Shown: positions 1-8,142 of the stretch, in pieces | Layout: every line of letters starts with the position of its first letter | Position numbering within the stretch: position 1 is the first letter of the stretch | NCBI RefSeq assembly: GCF_900106755.1 | Contig: NZ_FNNN01000038.1 | Location: forward strand, 1-34,731 | Reading direction: 5' to 3' | From: Bacteroides faecis MAJ27 | GTDB lineage: Bacteria > Bacteroidota > Bacteroidia > Bacteroidales > Bacteroidaceae | Length of the DNA stretch: 34,731 bases | The notes under the pieces: model-generated | Told to the model about the DNA's origin: nothing | Databases searched by the model: none | Seen by the model: the letters and a program-made list of their open reading frames with translations, nothing else | Position numbers and translations under genes: made by a program

Positions 1-94
1 AGCCGGATACGCGGAGACGTGTACGTCCGGTTTGGGGGCGAGCTTCCGAAAACCCACCGTAGTAATACGGCAGGGCGTTGGATGCTTAGCCTAC
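1..94 (+). mobile_element. 3' end of a group II intron (domains V and VI) interrupting traI
   Basis: Domain V fits bases 1-33. The lower helix pairs 1-7 with 26-32 and carries the AGC catalytic triad at 1-3. A 2-base bulge (CG, 24-25) follows, and the upper helix pairs 8-13 with 18-23 under a GAGA tetraloop at 14-17. Domain VI fits 36-92: 36-39 pair with 89-92, A88 is unpaired, 40-43 pair with 84-87, 45-49 pair with 78-82, 53-55 pair with 73-75, and a tip hairpin (57-61/66-70) has a GTAA loop. A88 lies seven bases from the predicted 3' end at C94 (ending in CTAC), the normal place for the branch-point adenosine. Splicing at 94/95 leaves an exon whose frame matches the conserved TraI sequence. 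The intron lies in the sense orientation of traI, so it could be spliced out. Its reverse transcriptase and 5' end are outside the window. Confidence 0.88.
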
Positions 95-510
95 CGCTCA
101 AAGCGGTGCATGACGTGGTTAAGGGCGGTGTCAAGGTGAAGAAGTCCATTGAACTGGTGGCGGAAATCTCCGAAATCTACGTGCGCAATTTCCAAAACAT
201 GCTGGCAGACCCGAATTTCACGCCTGACGAACTTTCCGCAATATCGTTCGGCTATGCCAAACTGATGTCGGAAAGCTCGGACGTGTTGCAGGACTTGAAA
301 AATGTAGTGAACATCACGGGTATGTCGCTGACGGATGCCGAACGGCTGGCAATCATCGACAACGCTTATCGAAGTTTGCTCAACTATCGCAACCTTGTGA
401 ACTACTACACCCGCAAGAACATATCCGTGTCCTACCTGCGGGCGAAGAAGAAGAACGACACCGACCGGGTGTTGGCTCTCTACGGCTCGGCGGATGAACG
501 CTATTGGTAA
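95..510 (+). CDS. traI: Conjugative transposon protein TraI, 3' exon (partial)
   Basis: The visible part encodes about 138 C-terminal residues, beginning in Leu-Lys-Ala-Val-His and ending Glu-Arg-Tyr-Trp. It matches my recollection of the DUF4141/TraI family of Bacteroides conjugative elements, with NFTPDELSAI, VVNITGMSLTD and YYTRKNISVSYLRAKKK. Family members are secreted, helical, periplasmic parts of the type IV secretion machinery. The reading frame stays open back to an ATG at 19, but that upstream part is intron sequence and does not resemble TraI. The real N-terminus lies in a 5' exon beyond the window, and the first codon here is split (C95-G96 are its last two bases, probably an Ala codon). 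traJ starts 20 bases downstream. Confidence 0.85.
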
Positions 511-529
511 CATATAATATGGTACGCCT

Positions 530-1525
530 ATGTTATTAGCAGCAGTGGATTTTGACAACCTGCACCAAGTGTTGCGGGTGCTGTACGATGAAATGATGCC
601 CTTGTGCGGCAACATGACGGGGGTAGCCAAAGGGATAGCCGGGCTGGGAGCTTTGTTCTATGTAGCCGCCAAAGTGTGGCAGTCGCTCGCACGTGCCGAA
701 CCCATAGACGTGTACCCGCTGCTCCGTCCCTTTGCGCTGGGGCTGTGTATCATGTTCTTTCCCACGTTCGTGTTGGGGACTATCAACACGGTATTGTCGC
801 CAGTGGTGAAAGGGTGCAACCAGCTTATGGAAACGCAGACTTTCGACATGAACGAGTACCGGGCGCAGAAAGACCGACTGGAATATGAAGCCCTGATGCG
901 AAGCCCCGAAACGGCTTACCTCGCATCGGACGAGGAATTTGACAGGCAACTGGAAGAATTGGGCTGGTCGCCCTCCGACATGGTGACTATGACGGGTATG
1001 TATATGGACAGGGCGGCTTACAACATCAAGAAGTCCGTCCGGGACTGGTTCAGGGAATTGCTGGAAATGCTCTTTCAGGCGGCGGGGCTGATTATTGACA
1101 CGCTGCGGACATTCTTCCTAATCGTGTTAAGCATACTGGGTCCGCTGGCGTTCGCTATTTCCGTCTATGACGGTTTCCAAAGCACGCTGACCCAGTGGAT
1201 TTCACGCTATATCTCCATTTACCTGTGGTTACCCGTGTCTGACTTGTTCAGCAGTGTGCTGGCTCGCATACAAACGCTGATGCTCCAAAAGGACATTCAG
1301 GAACTTTCAGACCCGAATTTCATTCCTGACGGGAGCAGCACCGTGTATGTAATCTTTATGATTATCGGCATCGTGGGCTACTTCACCATTCCGACTGTGG
1401 CAAGCTGGATTGTGTCGGCTGGCGGTATGTCCGCCTATAACCGCAACGTGTCGAAAGCCGGGTCGGTCGCCGGGGCTGCGGTTGGCGCAGTCGGTGGAAA
1501 GGTATCGGGAAAACTACTCAAATAA
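530..1525 (+). CDS. traJ: Conjugative transposon membrane protein TraJ
   Basis: A 331-residue polytopic inner-membrane protein, recognised as the TraJ family of CTnDOT-type elements, thought to play the VirB6/TrbL-like role of the mating-channel base. Hydrophobic segments lie at about residues 35-48, 65-90, 180-215, 225-245 and 275-300. The central region (about 100-170) is hydrophilic and charged, and the tail is rich in Gly, Ala and Lys. It sits directly after traI and 24 bases before traK, in the standard tra order. Length is normal and no disruption is seen. Confidence 0.9.
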   Translation: MLLAAVDFDNLHQVLRVLYDEMMPLCGNMTGVAKGIAGLGALFYVAAKVWQSLARAEPIDVYPLLRPFALGLCIMFFPTFVLGTINTVLSPVVKGCNQLMETQTFDMNEYRAQKDRLEYEALMRSPETAYLASDEEFDRQLEELGWSPSDMVTMTGMYMDRAAYNIKKSVRDWFRELLEMLFQAAGLIIDTLRTFFLIVLSILGPLAFAISVYDGFQSTLTQWISRYISIYLWLPVSDLFSSVLARIQTLMLQKDIQELSDPNFIPDGSSTVYVIFMIIGIVGYFTIPTVASWIVSAGGMSAYNRNVSKAGSVAGAAVGAVGGKVSGKLLK

Positions 1526-1548
1526 ACAACATCAAATTTTTTAAGGAT

Positions 1549-2172
1549 ATGGAATTTAAGTCATTGAACAATATCGAAACGAGTTTCCGGCAAATCCGGC
1601 TCTTTGCGCTGGTATTCATCTGCCTGTGCGCACTGGTGACGGGCTTCGCCGTGTGGAACTCGTACAGCTTCGCCGAGAAGCAGCGGCAGAAGATATATGT
1701 CCTCGACAACGGCAAGAGCCTGATGCTCGCACTCTCGCAGGATATGGCGCAGAACAGACCAGTGGAAGCCAAATCGCACGTGCGGCGTTTCCACGAACTG
1801 TTTTTCACCTTATCGCCCGACAAGGGGGCTATCGAAAGTAATATCAAACGCTCGCTGTTCCTTGCCGACAAGACCGCTTTCAACTATTACAAGGACTTGG
1901 CGGAAAAAGGCTACTACAACCGGGTGATTTCGGGAAACGTCACGCAGACGGTGGAAATTGACAGCGTGAAGTGCGACTTCGACCAGTACCCCTACAAGGT
2001 GAACACCTACGCCCGGCAGTTGATTGTCCGGGAAAGCAGCCTGACGGTGCGAAGCCTTGTGACCTCGTGCCGCCTGCTCAACGCCACAAGGAGCGACAAC
2101 AACCCGCACGGCTTCATTATCGAAGCGTTCACGATTACGGAAAACAAGGATTTGCAAACCATTAAAAGATAG
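1549..2172 (+). CDS. traK: Conjugative transposon protein TraK
   Basis: This 207-residue protein has a short cytoplasmic N-terminus (MEFKSLNNIETSFRQIR), one membrane helix at about 18-40, and a mixed alpha/beta periplasmic domain. Sequence and layout match the TraK family of Bacteroides conjugative transposons, which has a VirB8-like arrangement and is thought to help nucleate the secretion channel. TraL starts five bases after its stop codon, so the two are probably translationally coupled. It appears full length. Confidence 0.9.
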   Translation: MEFKSLNNIETSFRQIRLFALVFICLCALVTGFAVWNSYSFAEKQRQKIYVLDNGKSLMLALSQDMAQNRPVEAKSHVRRFHELFFTLSPDKGAIESNIKRSLFLADKTAFNYYKDLAEKGYYNRVISGNVTQTVEIDSVKCDFDQYPYKVNTYARQLIVRESSLTVRSLVTSCRLLNATRSDNNPHGFIIEAFTITENKDLQTIKR

Positions 2173-2176
2173 CCGT

Positions 2177-2464
2177 ATGGAAAGGAAACGAAACTATATC
2201 GGAAAGGTGCAGGACTGGGCGGACGACCACCTGCGCCGGATGTGCGGACGGATTACGCCGGGCAAAAGGCTGGCGGTTATCCTCGTGATGTTCTTCTTGT
2301 TCGGCGGCTTGTCTATCTACATCACCGTTTCATCAATCTATAACATCGGGAAACGGGACGGGCAAAGGCTGCAAATAGAACACATCAAACAATACCCGCT
2401 ACATGATAGCGACAGTATCAACCCCTTAAACAGACCGGAATATGGACGAAGTACAGAAGAATGA
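2177..2464 (+). CDS. traL: Conjugative transposon protein TraL (DUF3989-like)
   Basis: A small 95-residue protein with a basic N-terminal part, one transmembrane helix at about residues 33-55, and a short periplasmic tail. Its size, its single-helix layout and its place between traK and traM identify it as TraL. Its last 23 bases overlap the start of traM in another frame, which suggests translational coupling. The biochemical role of TraL is not known in detail; it is a structural transfer protein. Confidence 0.85.
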   Translation: MERKRNYIGKVQDWADDHLRRMCGRITPGKRLAVILVMFFLFGGLSIYITVSSIYNIGKRDGQRLQIEHIKQYPLHDSDSINPLNRPEYGRSTEE

Positions 2465-3764
2465 GAACGGCACGACCGTACCACAAGCGGACGGGAAGCC
2501 TGAAAAGGAAAAGAAACCCAAAAAGGAACTGACACCCCAACAGGTGCAGCAGCGCAGGAAAATGATAGTCTTCCCGCTGATGTTCCTTGCCTTTGCAGGG
2601 TGCATGTACCTGATATTCGCACCTGCTGATAAAGAGGACGTGAATGTGGAAAGCGTGGGCGGCTTCAACGCCGACATACCCCTGCCCGCAGAGGACGGGA
2701 TTATAGCCGACAAGCAAAAGGCATACGAGCAGGCGATGATGAACCGCAAGCAGCAGGACAAGATACAATCCTTGCAGGACTTCGGTTTCACGGGGGACAA
2801 TGAAACAGAAGAACCGCAGACGGAAATCGACCTGATGCCGGAAGAAGATCCGAAGCCCCAACGGGGCGGCGGTGCTTCTTCGCAGGCTGCCTACCGGGAC
2901 ATCAACCGCCAGTTAAGCACGTTCTACGAAATTCCGGCGGTGGACGAAGAAAAAGAGGATTTGAAACGGCAGGTGGCGGAACTGACAGACCGACTGCAAC
3001 AGCAGCAGAACGCCACGCCCACCGCTGACGACCAAATGGCTCTCTTGGAAAAGTCCTATGAACTGGCGGCAAGGTACATGAATGACGGCGGGCAGAACGG
3101 GCAGGTGGCACAAGTGCCTGTTGCTGGCGGCATTGAACGCAAGCCGGATGCGGTGACGGTACAGGCTATTAGGGAAACCACTGTATCGGGATTGCAGCAG
3201 CCCATGAGCGATGCCGACTTCATCCGGGCTTACAGCCAGCCACGAAACTACGGCTTCAACACGGCGGTAGGCACGGGGTACGCTATGGGAAAGAACACGG
3301 TAGCCGCCTGCATCCACCAAGACCAAACGCTGGTGGACGGGCAGGCGGTGAAACTACGGCTGCTCGAACCCATGCAGGCGGGAAATATCGTTGTGCCGAA
3401 GAATACCCTCGTGGCGGGGACGGCAAAGGTGCAGGGCGAACGGCTCGACATACTGGTGTCCTCGATTGAGTACGCTGGCAACATCATCTCGGTGGAACTC
3501 GCCGTGTTCGACACGGACGGGCAAAAGGGGCTTTCCGTACCGTCCTCTATGGAGCAGGAAGCGTTCAACGAAGCTATGGCGAATATCGGAAGCGGGCTGG
3601 GTACAAGCATATCCTTTGCCCAAAGTGCCGGGCAGCAGGTGGCTATGGACGTGACAAGGGGCTTGCTGCAAGGAACGTCCGGCTACCTCGCCAAGAAGTT
3701 CCGAACCGTGAAAGTGAAGCTGAAAGCCGGGTACAAGGTGATGCTTTACGCCAAACAACAATAA
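2442..3764 (+). CDS. traM: Conjugative transposon protein TraM (VirB10-like)
   Basis: This 440-residue protein begins with a Lys/Glu-rich cytoplasmic tail (about 1-40), then a single membrane helix (about 42-60) and a long periplasmic part. A likely coiled coil (EEKEDLKRQVAELTDRLQQQQ) lies at about 169-190. The C-terminal half (about 270-440), with alternating beta-strand character, corresponds to the conserved TraM domain. The architecture resembles VirB10, which spans the inner membrane and reaches the outer-membrane core complex; that role is inferred. The start at 2442 overlaps traL, and length is normal. Confidence 0.9.
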   Translation: MDEVQKNENGTTVPQADGKPEKEKKPKKELTPQQVQQRRKMIVFPLMFLAFAGCMYLIFAPADKEDVNVESVGGFNADIPLPAEDGIIADKQKAYEQAMMNRKQQDKIQSLQDFGFTGDNETEEPQTEIDLMPEEDPKPQRGGGASSQAAYRDINRQLSTFYEIPAVDEEKEDLKRQVAELTDRLQQQQNATPTADDQMALLEKSYELAARYMNDGGQNGQVAQVPVAGGIERKPDAVTVQAIRETTVSGLQQPMSDADFIRAYSQPRNYGFNTAVGTGYAMGKNTVAACIHQDQTLVDGQAVKLRLLEPMQAGNIVVPKNTLVAGTAKVQGERLDILVSSIEYAGNIISVELAVFDTDGQKGLSVPSSMEQEAFNEAMANIGSGLGTSISFAQSAGQQVAMDVTRGLLQGTSGYLAKKFRTVKVKLKAGYKVMLYAKQQ

Positions 3765-3793
3765 TTATTTAACCACTAAAATTTCAATTAGCA

Positions 3794-4729
3794 ATGAAAC
3801 AGATTTTTGTAATGTTCGCCCTCTTGCTGGGCGTGTGTGCGGCAAACGCACAGGAAACCGACACCGTGAAGTATGCGGCTGGCAACGACTTGTACCGGGG
3901 CATTACCCGGAAACTCCCGTACCGCCAAATGGTTACGCCCTACGGCGTGGAAGTGACCTTTGCCAAGACGGTGCATATCATCTTCCCCGCCGCCGTTCGC
4001 TACGTGGATTTGGGAAGCAACCACATCATAGCGGGCAAGGCGGACGGTGCGGAGAACGTAATCCGGGTGAAAGCCACGACAGAGGGCTTTCCGGGCGAAA
4101 CGAACTTCTCCGTCATTTGCGAGGACGGCAGTTTCTTTTCATTCAACGCCAAGTACGCCCGTGAGCCGGAAATGCTCAATATTGAAATGAAAGACTTCTT
4201 GGAAAATGAAGATACGTCCGACTTCTCGCATACCCGCATGAATATCTATTTCCGGGAACTGGGCAATGAAAGCCCGCTGCTGGTGAAGCTGATAATGCAG
4301 AGCATCTACAAGAACAATGACCGGAAAGTGCGCCACTTGGGTAGCAAGCGTTTCGGAATACAGTTCTTAATCAAGGGGATTTACACCTATAACGGGATGC
4401 TCTATGTACACACGCAGACGAAGAACAGTTCCAACGTGCCTTTCGACACGGACTTCATCAGGTTTAAGATAACCGATAAGAAAGTGCCCAAACGCACGGC
4501 TATTCAGGAAACGGTACTGGATGCGGTACGCAGCTACAACGAGGTGATAGAGATTGCCGGGAAATCGACCGTGCGCACGGTGTACGCCCTGCCGAAGTTT
4601 ACTATTCCTGACGACAAGCTGCTGGTCGTGGAACTCTACGAGAAGAACGGCGGGCGGCATCAGACCATACGGGTGGAAAACGCCGACATCGTGAACGCAG
4701 AAGTGATTGACGAACTAAAAATCAAATAG
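3794..4729 (+). CDS. traN: Conjugative transposon protein TraN (DUF4138)
   Basis: A 311-residue secreted protein. A signal peptide (MKQIFVMFALLLGVCAANA) precedes a likely cleavage before Gln20. The rest is beta-rich, with the pattern FAKTVHIIFPAAVRYVDLG typical of the TraN family (DUF4138), which is considered the VirB9-like partner of TraM in the outer-membrane core complex. It lies 29 bases after traM and four bases before traO, in standard order. No truncation is seen. Confidence 0.9.
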   Translation: MKQIFVMFALLLGVCAANAQETDTVKYAAGNDLYRGITRKLPYRQMVTPYGVEVTFAKTVHIIFPAAVRYVDLGSNHIIAGKADGAENVIRVKATTEGFPGETNFSVICEDGSFFSFNAKYAREPEMLNIEMKDFLENEDTSDFSHTRMNIYFRELGNESPLLVKLIMQSIYKNNDRKVRHLGSKRFGIQFLIKGIYTYNGMLYVHTQTKNSSNVPFDTDFIRFKITDKKVPKRTAIQETVLDAVRSYNEVIEIAGKSTVRTVYALPKFTIPDDKLLVVELYEKNGGRHQTIRVENADIVNAEVIDELKIK

Positions 4730-4732
4730 GGA

Positions 4733-5314
4733 ATGAAAAGACACATCTTTATAATGATGCTCTTTGCGCTGTACCTGACCTCGTTTCAGGCACACGCACA
4801 AAGATACCTGCCGGGCATGAAAGCCTTGCAGGTCACGGCGGGCATGACGGACGGGGTGCATTGGAACGCCAATACGGATTTTGCCTACCACATCGGGGCG
4901 GCGTACAGCGTTTACACCAAGAACGCCAACCGCTGGGTGATTGGTGGGGAATACCTGCACAAGAAGTATGACTACAAGGATATGAGAATACCAGTCGAAC
5001 AGTTCACCGCAGAGGGCGGCTATTACCTGAAATTCCTATCGGACAGACGAAAGACCTTTTTCCTTTCATTGGGCTTGTCGGCTCTCGCCGGGTACGAAAC
5101 AAGCAACCGAAGCGAAAAGCTGCTGCCGGACGGCTCTACCTTGCTGGATAAGGACTGCTTTATTTACGGCGGTGCGCTGACGCTGGAACTGGAAGCCTAC
5201 CTGACAGACCGGATAGCCTTGCTTGTCAATGCAAGGGAACGGGCGTTGTTCGGCTCGGACATCGGCAAGTTCCACACGCAGGTATCTTTGGGAGTAAAAT
5301 TCATTATCAACTGA
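4733..5314 (+). CDS. traO: Conjugative transposon protein TraO
   Basis: This 193-residue protein has a signal peptide (about 1-23, ending AHAQ) and repeated amphipathic strands ending LGVKFIIN, suggesting a small outer-membrane beta-barrel. It matches the conjugal TraO family of Bacteroides elements. It starts three bases after the traN stop, so it is very likely cotranslated. In CTnDOT a primase gene, traP, follows traO. Here traQ follows after 13 bases, so traP is absent at this place. Confidence 0.88.
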   Translation: MKRHIFIMMLFALYLTSFQAHAQRYLPGMKALQVTAGMTDGVHWNANTDFAYHIGAAYSVYTKNANRWVIGGEYLHKKYDYKDMRIPVEQFTAEGGYYLKFLSDRRKTFFLSLGLSALAGYETSNRSEKLLPDGSTLLDKDCFIYGGALTLELEAYLTDRIALLVNARERALFGSDIGKFHTQVSLGVKFIIN

Positions 5315-5327
5315 CCGCTATATAATA

Positions 5328-5786
5328 ATGTATATGAAGAATGTAATGTATAAAATCATCATGGGCTGCTACATCGTGGCCGCCCTTGTGCTTGTCACCG
5401 CCTGTAATGACAGTTTGGATATTCAGCAGGCGTACCCGTTCAGCATTGAAACGCTACCAGTACCCAAGAAACTAAAAGTCGGGGAAACCGCTGAAATACG
5501 CTGCCAGTTGGTGCGTGAGGGTTACTATCAGCCGACTACCTATCGGATAAGGTACTTCCAGCCGGACGGCAAAGGGAAGCTGGAAATGGACAACGGCACG
5601 GTGTTCCTGCCCAATGACCTTTACCCGCTGGAGAAAGAAACATTCCGGCTCTACTACACCTCGGCATCGACAGACCAGCAGACGATTGACATTTATATTA
5701 TCGACAGCTTCGGACAGATGCAGCAACTTACACTATCATTTAATAATGACAACAGCGAAGAAGAAACGGAAACAATAACCCCCTAA
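5328..5786 (+). CDS. traQ: Conjugative transposon protein TraQ (DUF3872-like lipoprotein)
   Basis: A protein of up to 152 residues with an N-terminal hydrophobic segment and a lipobox-like LVTAC ending at about Cys27, so probably a lipoprotein. The mature part is one compact beta-rich domain (KKLKVGETAEIRCQLVREGYY, TYRIRYFQPDGKGKL), as in the DUF3872/TraQ family. Several in-frame Met codons (5328, 5334, 5346) could serve as start; the first is used here. It closes the recognisable tra operon. Confidence 0.82.
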   Translation: MYMKNVMYKIIMGCYIVAALVLVTACNDSLDIQQAYPFSIETLPVPKKLKVGETAEIRCQLVREGYYQPTTYRIRYFQPDGKGKLEMDNGTVFLPNDLYPLEKETFRLYYTSASTDQQTIDIYIIDSFGQMQQLTLSFNNDNSEEETETITP

Positions 5787-5798
5787 CAATAAAATGAC

Positions 5799-6119
5799 AT
5801 GGTAAAAATAGAATTGGATATAAAAGGTATCTCGTGGTATATAGAAACCACGTTGGAAACAGATACGGTTCCGGCAGTAGGTGACATCATTATCGTGGAT
5901 AAGGACTGCATTTCCGCACGTGACAGGGCTGAATTGTGGAAAATACCGTCCAATCAGGTTTTCAAATGGGTGGACGAAGAAGAAGATATGCCCGTTATGG
6001 AATGGTTTGACAACGACACGGAAATGCTTGTCAATAAGCGGACTTGGAAATACGACATCGAGGAAGAAGAAACCGTGTGCATACTTAGTGTAAAATTTAT
6101 TCACTGTGAGGATTTGTAG
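5799..6119 (+). CDS. Small conserved ICE protein of unknown function
   Basis: This 106-residue acidic protein (MVKIELDIKGISWYIETT) has no signal peptide or membrane segment. It alternates beta-like stretches (GDIIIVDKD, CILSVKFIH) with acidic helices (VDEEEDM). It starts 12 bases after traQ on the same strand and is followed by a strong hairpin, so it is probably the last gene of the tra transcript. I do not recognise a family. It could be a small regulatory or accessory factor, but nothing visible proves that. Confidence 0.7.
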   Translation: MVKIELDIKGISWYIETTLETDTVPAVGDIIIVDKDCISARDRAELWKIPSNQVFKWVDEEEDMPVMEWFDNDTEMLVNKRTWKYDIEEEETVCILSVKFIHCEDL

Positions 6120-6164
6120 CTGTGATATTCGTTTAATGATACGCAAAGCGTAAATATTGGGCAG

Positions 6165-6194
6165 ACAGCCCGCCGGGAAGCATCGGCGGGCTGT
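6165..6194 (+). terminator. Strong hairpin at the end of the tra operon
   Basis: An 11-bp perfect GC-rich stem (6165-6175 with 6184-6194) with an 8-base loop lies 45 bases after the last + strand gene. It is followed by only TTCC, so it may act as a transcript-end stabiliser or a weak intrinsic terminator. It lies between convergent operons. Confidence 0.65.
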
Positions 6195-6199
6195 TTCCA

Positions 6200-6292
6200 T
6201 GATAGGGAAACGAGCGGCTTCTTTGTTACTTTCTTCACCCGCTGGCAGGCTCACGGAAGAAAGTAACGGCGGCAAACAGCCGCCGTTCTCTA
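6200..6292. repeat. Nested inverted repeats between convergent ICE operons
   Basis: Two perfect hairpins compete here. A 12-bp pair (6225-6236 with 6256-6267, GTTACTTTCTTC and its complement) shares bases with a 9-bp GC-rich hairpin (6265-6273 with 6279-6287). An outer imperfect pairing (TGATAG near 6200 with CTATCA near 6290, and GCGGC with GCCGC) extends the structure. It probably serves termination for both directions. Confidence 0.6.
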
Positions 6293-6775
6293 TCAACTGA
6301 TTTTAAGGCTCTTTATGGACGTGTATTTCTCTAACCACACCTTTACCTGTTCCATGTTATATTCGCCCGTTATGACCGCCGTATGGTCGTTTATGGCTAC
6401 AAACCGGACACTTTCATAGCTGTTTACCCAGCCTTGCAGGGAACAGACACCCCACGTTGCAACATCTTCAAAAACACTGCGGTCTATTTGGCTGATTGGC
6501 TCACCGAAAACTACCGTCATTGTCTGAAAGTCCGGTTTGTCCTCCAACAGTTGCAAATGGCGCAACGTGCCGAACTCGTCAATTTTACGCCCCCACGCCC
6601 ATACATCATTATATAAATCATCGTCCCACTGGTGCGGGCGGTCGAAACGAACTTTTACCTCTATGGTGTGTTCGTTTTCTTCTGTGTCCTCGATAACGCC
6701 CGTTACCATTAAGCCCGTAAAAATACACTCGCAACGCTTGCCGATAAGCTCCTTGTTTACTTCTGTCGTTTTCAT
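6293..6775 (-). CDS. Conserved ICE accessory protein, unknown function
   Basis: A 160-residue soluble protein (MKTTEVNKELIGKRCECIFTG) with no signal peptide. The first half looks like a small beta-barrel (GLMVTGVIEDTEENEHTIEVKVRFD). The second half is mixed alpha/beta and ends EKYTSIKSLKIS. I do not recognise a named domain. It is the last gene of a - strand block with the DUF3873 gene (11 bases upstream) and ardA, so it is probably an accessory gene expressed on entry into a new host. That role is inferred from position only. Confidence 0.65.
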   Translation of the reverse strand: MKTTEVNKELIGKRCECIFTGLMVTGVIEDTEENEHTIEVKVRFDRPHQWDDDLYNDVWAWGRKIDEFGTLRHLQLLEDKPDFQTMTVVFGEPISQIDRSVFEDVATWGVCSLQGWVNSYESVRFVAINDHTAVITGEYNMEQVKVWLEKYTSIKSLKIS

Positions 6776-6786
6776 ATCCCTAAAAT

Positions 6787-7005
6787 TTACTTATTACTCT
6801 GTTCTTTTTTCGCTATCCACCCGTCACGCCTGCGGCGGCACTCTGCCAGCGTTTTGGCTACCGTGCTGAAAAGTTCCATACCGGTATGGCGGTAATCGTA
6901 CTGATAAAATGTTTGTCCCTTAAATGCGCTCAAACGGCATTTGACAAACTTTTCCTCTCCCAGTGTTTGGGTGATACTTACCCCGTTTTTGTTAAGTGAC
7001 TGCAT
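6787..7005 (-). CDS. DUF3873 family protein
   Basis: A 72-residue protein with the pattern of DUF3873: NGVSITQTLGEEKFVKC, then a central YQYDYRHT, then ELFSTVAKTLAECRRRRDGWIAKK. Members are small, basic, soluble proteins common on Bacteroidetes conjugative elements and have no known function. It lies between ardA and the 160-residue unknown gene on the same strand, 77 bases after ardA, and is probably in the same operon. Confidence 0.82.
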   Translation of the reverse strand: MQSLNKNGVSITQTLGEEKFVKCRLSAFKGQTFYQYDYRHTGMELFSTVAKTLAECRRRRDGWIAKKEQSNK

Positions 7006-7047
7006 GATGTCTTATTTTTTTATGGTTATAAACTTGGTTGTTTTTAG

Positions 7048-7073
7048 CGGGCAGGGCTTTGACACCCCGCCCG
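7048..7073 (-). other. Hairpin between ardA and the DUF3873 gene
   Basis: CGGGC (7048-7052) pairs with GCCCG (7069-7073), continued past one mismatch by GGG/CCC. On the - transcript it is not followed by a T run, so it is more likely an mRNA processing or stabilising element than a terminator. Confidence 0.4.
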
Positions 7074-7082
7074 GATTGGTTG

Positions 7083-7616
7083 TTATGCCGCACGGAACAC
7101 AAAGCCGTCATCAAACCAGTAATCGCACATAAACAGGTCACGGGCAAACCTTTGGTAATCAAAGTATGTTTCGGCGAAGTCGGGAAGTTCGTAGCACTCG
7201 GCGACTATTTGCGTGGCAAAATCTTCTTCATCGTCATATTGTCCTATATACTCGTCTTGAAAGGCTTTTATCAAGTCGTCTGCATCTTCTTCGCTCAAAT
7301 CATGGCTTTTATAGTTGCACCACACGAAAAAGGCTTCCTGTTCGGTGTCGTTCAAATCTTCCACCGCATCACGCAAGGCGAAGAAGTTTTCAGAAATCCA
7401 GCTTTCACCGATTAAGCCCTCCGGCACGTTCTCCCAGTCTTGAAACATATATTCCGCATCTTCTTCGTCCTCGTGCAGTTCCCGGCAGGCTTCGTAAAAT
7501 TCTTCCTTGTCTGAATAGTCCGAAAGGTCGAGCCATGCGCCGTACAATGAACCGTTGTTATACTTGGCGTAAGTGCCTACATAAACCCTTGCTTCTGATA
7601 ATGTCGTTGCTTCCAT
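7083..7616 (-). CDS. ardA: Antirestriction protein ArdA
   Basis: A 177-residue very acidic protein recognised as ArdA: ARVYVGTYAKYNNGSLYGAWLDLSDY at the N-terminus, WENVPEGLIGESWI in the middle, and many Asp/Glu residues throughout. ArdA mimics B-form DNA and blocks type I restriction enzymes, protecting incoming conjugative DNA. The start at 7616 (MEATTLSEARV) is preferred over the in-frame Met at 7673 because the extra 19 residues do not look like the family. It heads the - strand accessory block. No clear TAnnTTTG promoter was found upstream on its strand. Confidence 0.92.
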   Translation of the reverse strand: MEATTLSEARVYVGTYAKYNNGSLYGAWLDLSDYSDKEEFYEACRELHEDEEDAEYMFQDWENVPEGLIGESWISENFFALRDAVEDLNDTEQEAFFVWCNYKSHDLSEEDADDLIKAFQDEYIGQYDDEEDFATQIVAECYELPDFAETYFDYQRFARDLFMCDYWFDDGFVFRAA

Positions 7617-7876
7617 GATTGTAATTTTTTTAAGTTTATGCGGATTTGAGAGGTGAGGGAGTTGAAGTTTCACTGAACTTTTTTCCTGTTTCCCGTAAAT
7701 CCGACTTTTTTTTTATGCGTCTTCCGGTCGGGTCGGTCGTTTTCGTTTCACATAGGCGTAAAAGGGTAGTGTTTAGAGTTTGCAAGGTTTTGGGCAAAAA
7801 ATACCTCGCAAGGCAGGGAAGATTTTTCGCCAAACCGGAACGGCTCGACCTTGCAAAATCGTGAAGAACACGTAAC

Positions 7877-7884
7877 TACCTTTG
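7877..7884 (+). promoter_or_regulatory. Candidate -7 box with no gene downstream
   Basis: TACCTTTG matches the Bacteroides -7 consensus TAnnTTTG exactly. The nearest -33-like TTG (7851-7853) is about 23 bases upstream, longer than the usual 19. No + strand protein gene follows, so if it is used the product would be a non-coding RNA. Confidence 0.3.
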
Positions 7885-8142
7885 CCTATTGAAATGATTA
7901 AAACGACCGTCCCAGCTGGGGGACTGCGTAAGAGGAAGATTTACAGATAGGGAAACAGGGGAAAAGTGCCTGTTCTCTTTCGTCTTTTAGGGAACACTCC
8001 ATGCGGGCAGGAAAGGCAAGGGTATTGTGAGTTTGCTTGCAAGACGCTTGTGCGGGTTTCCAACGGCTCTTTTCACGAAATACAGTCAGCCATGCCACGC
8101 ACGGCTGGCGTTTCGGGGAATGTGCCAATTGGAAAAAGATAT

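Noticed and set aside
19..94. ATG at 19 as the start of traI
   Set aside because: These codons lie in intron domains V and VI and do not resemble TraI; the similarity begins after the predicted splice point.
7646..7864. 72-codon + strand frame overlapping the ardA leader
   Set aside because: No family resemblance and a Phe/Arg-rich composition; it is probably the shadow of non-coding DNA.
7898..8128. 76-codon - strand frame between ardA and int
   Set aside because: Composition is unlike a folded protein (scattered Cys, Pro and Lys), it coincides with hairpins, and there is no recognised family or start signal.
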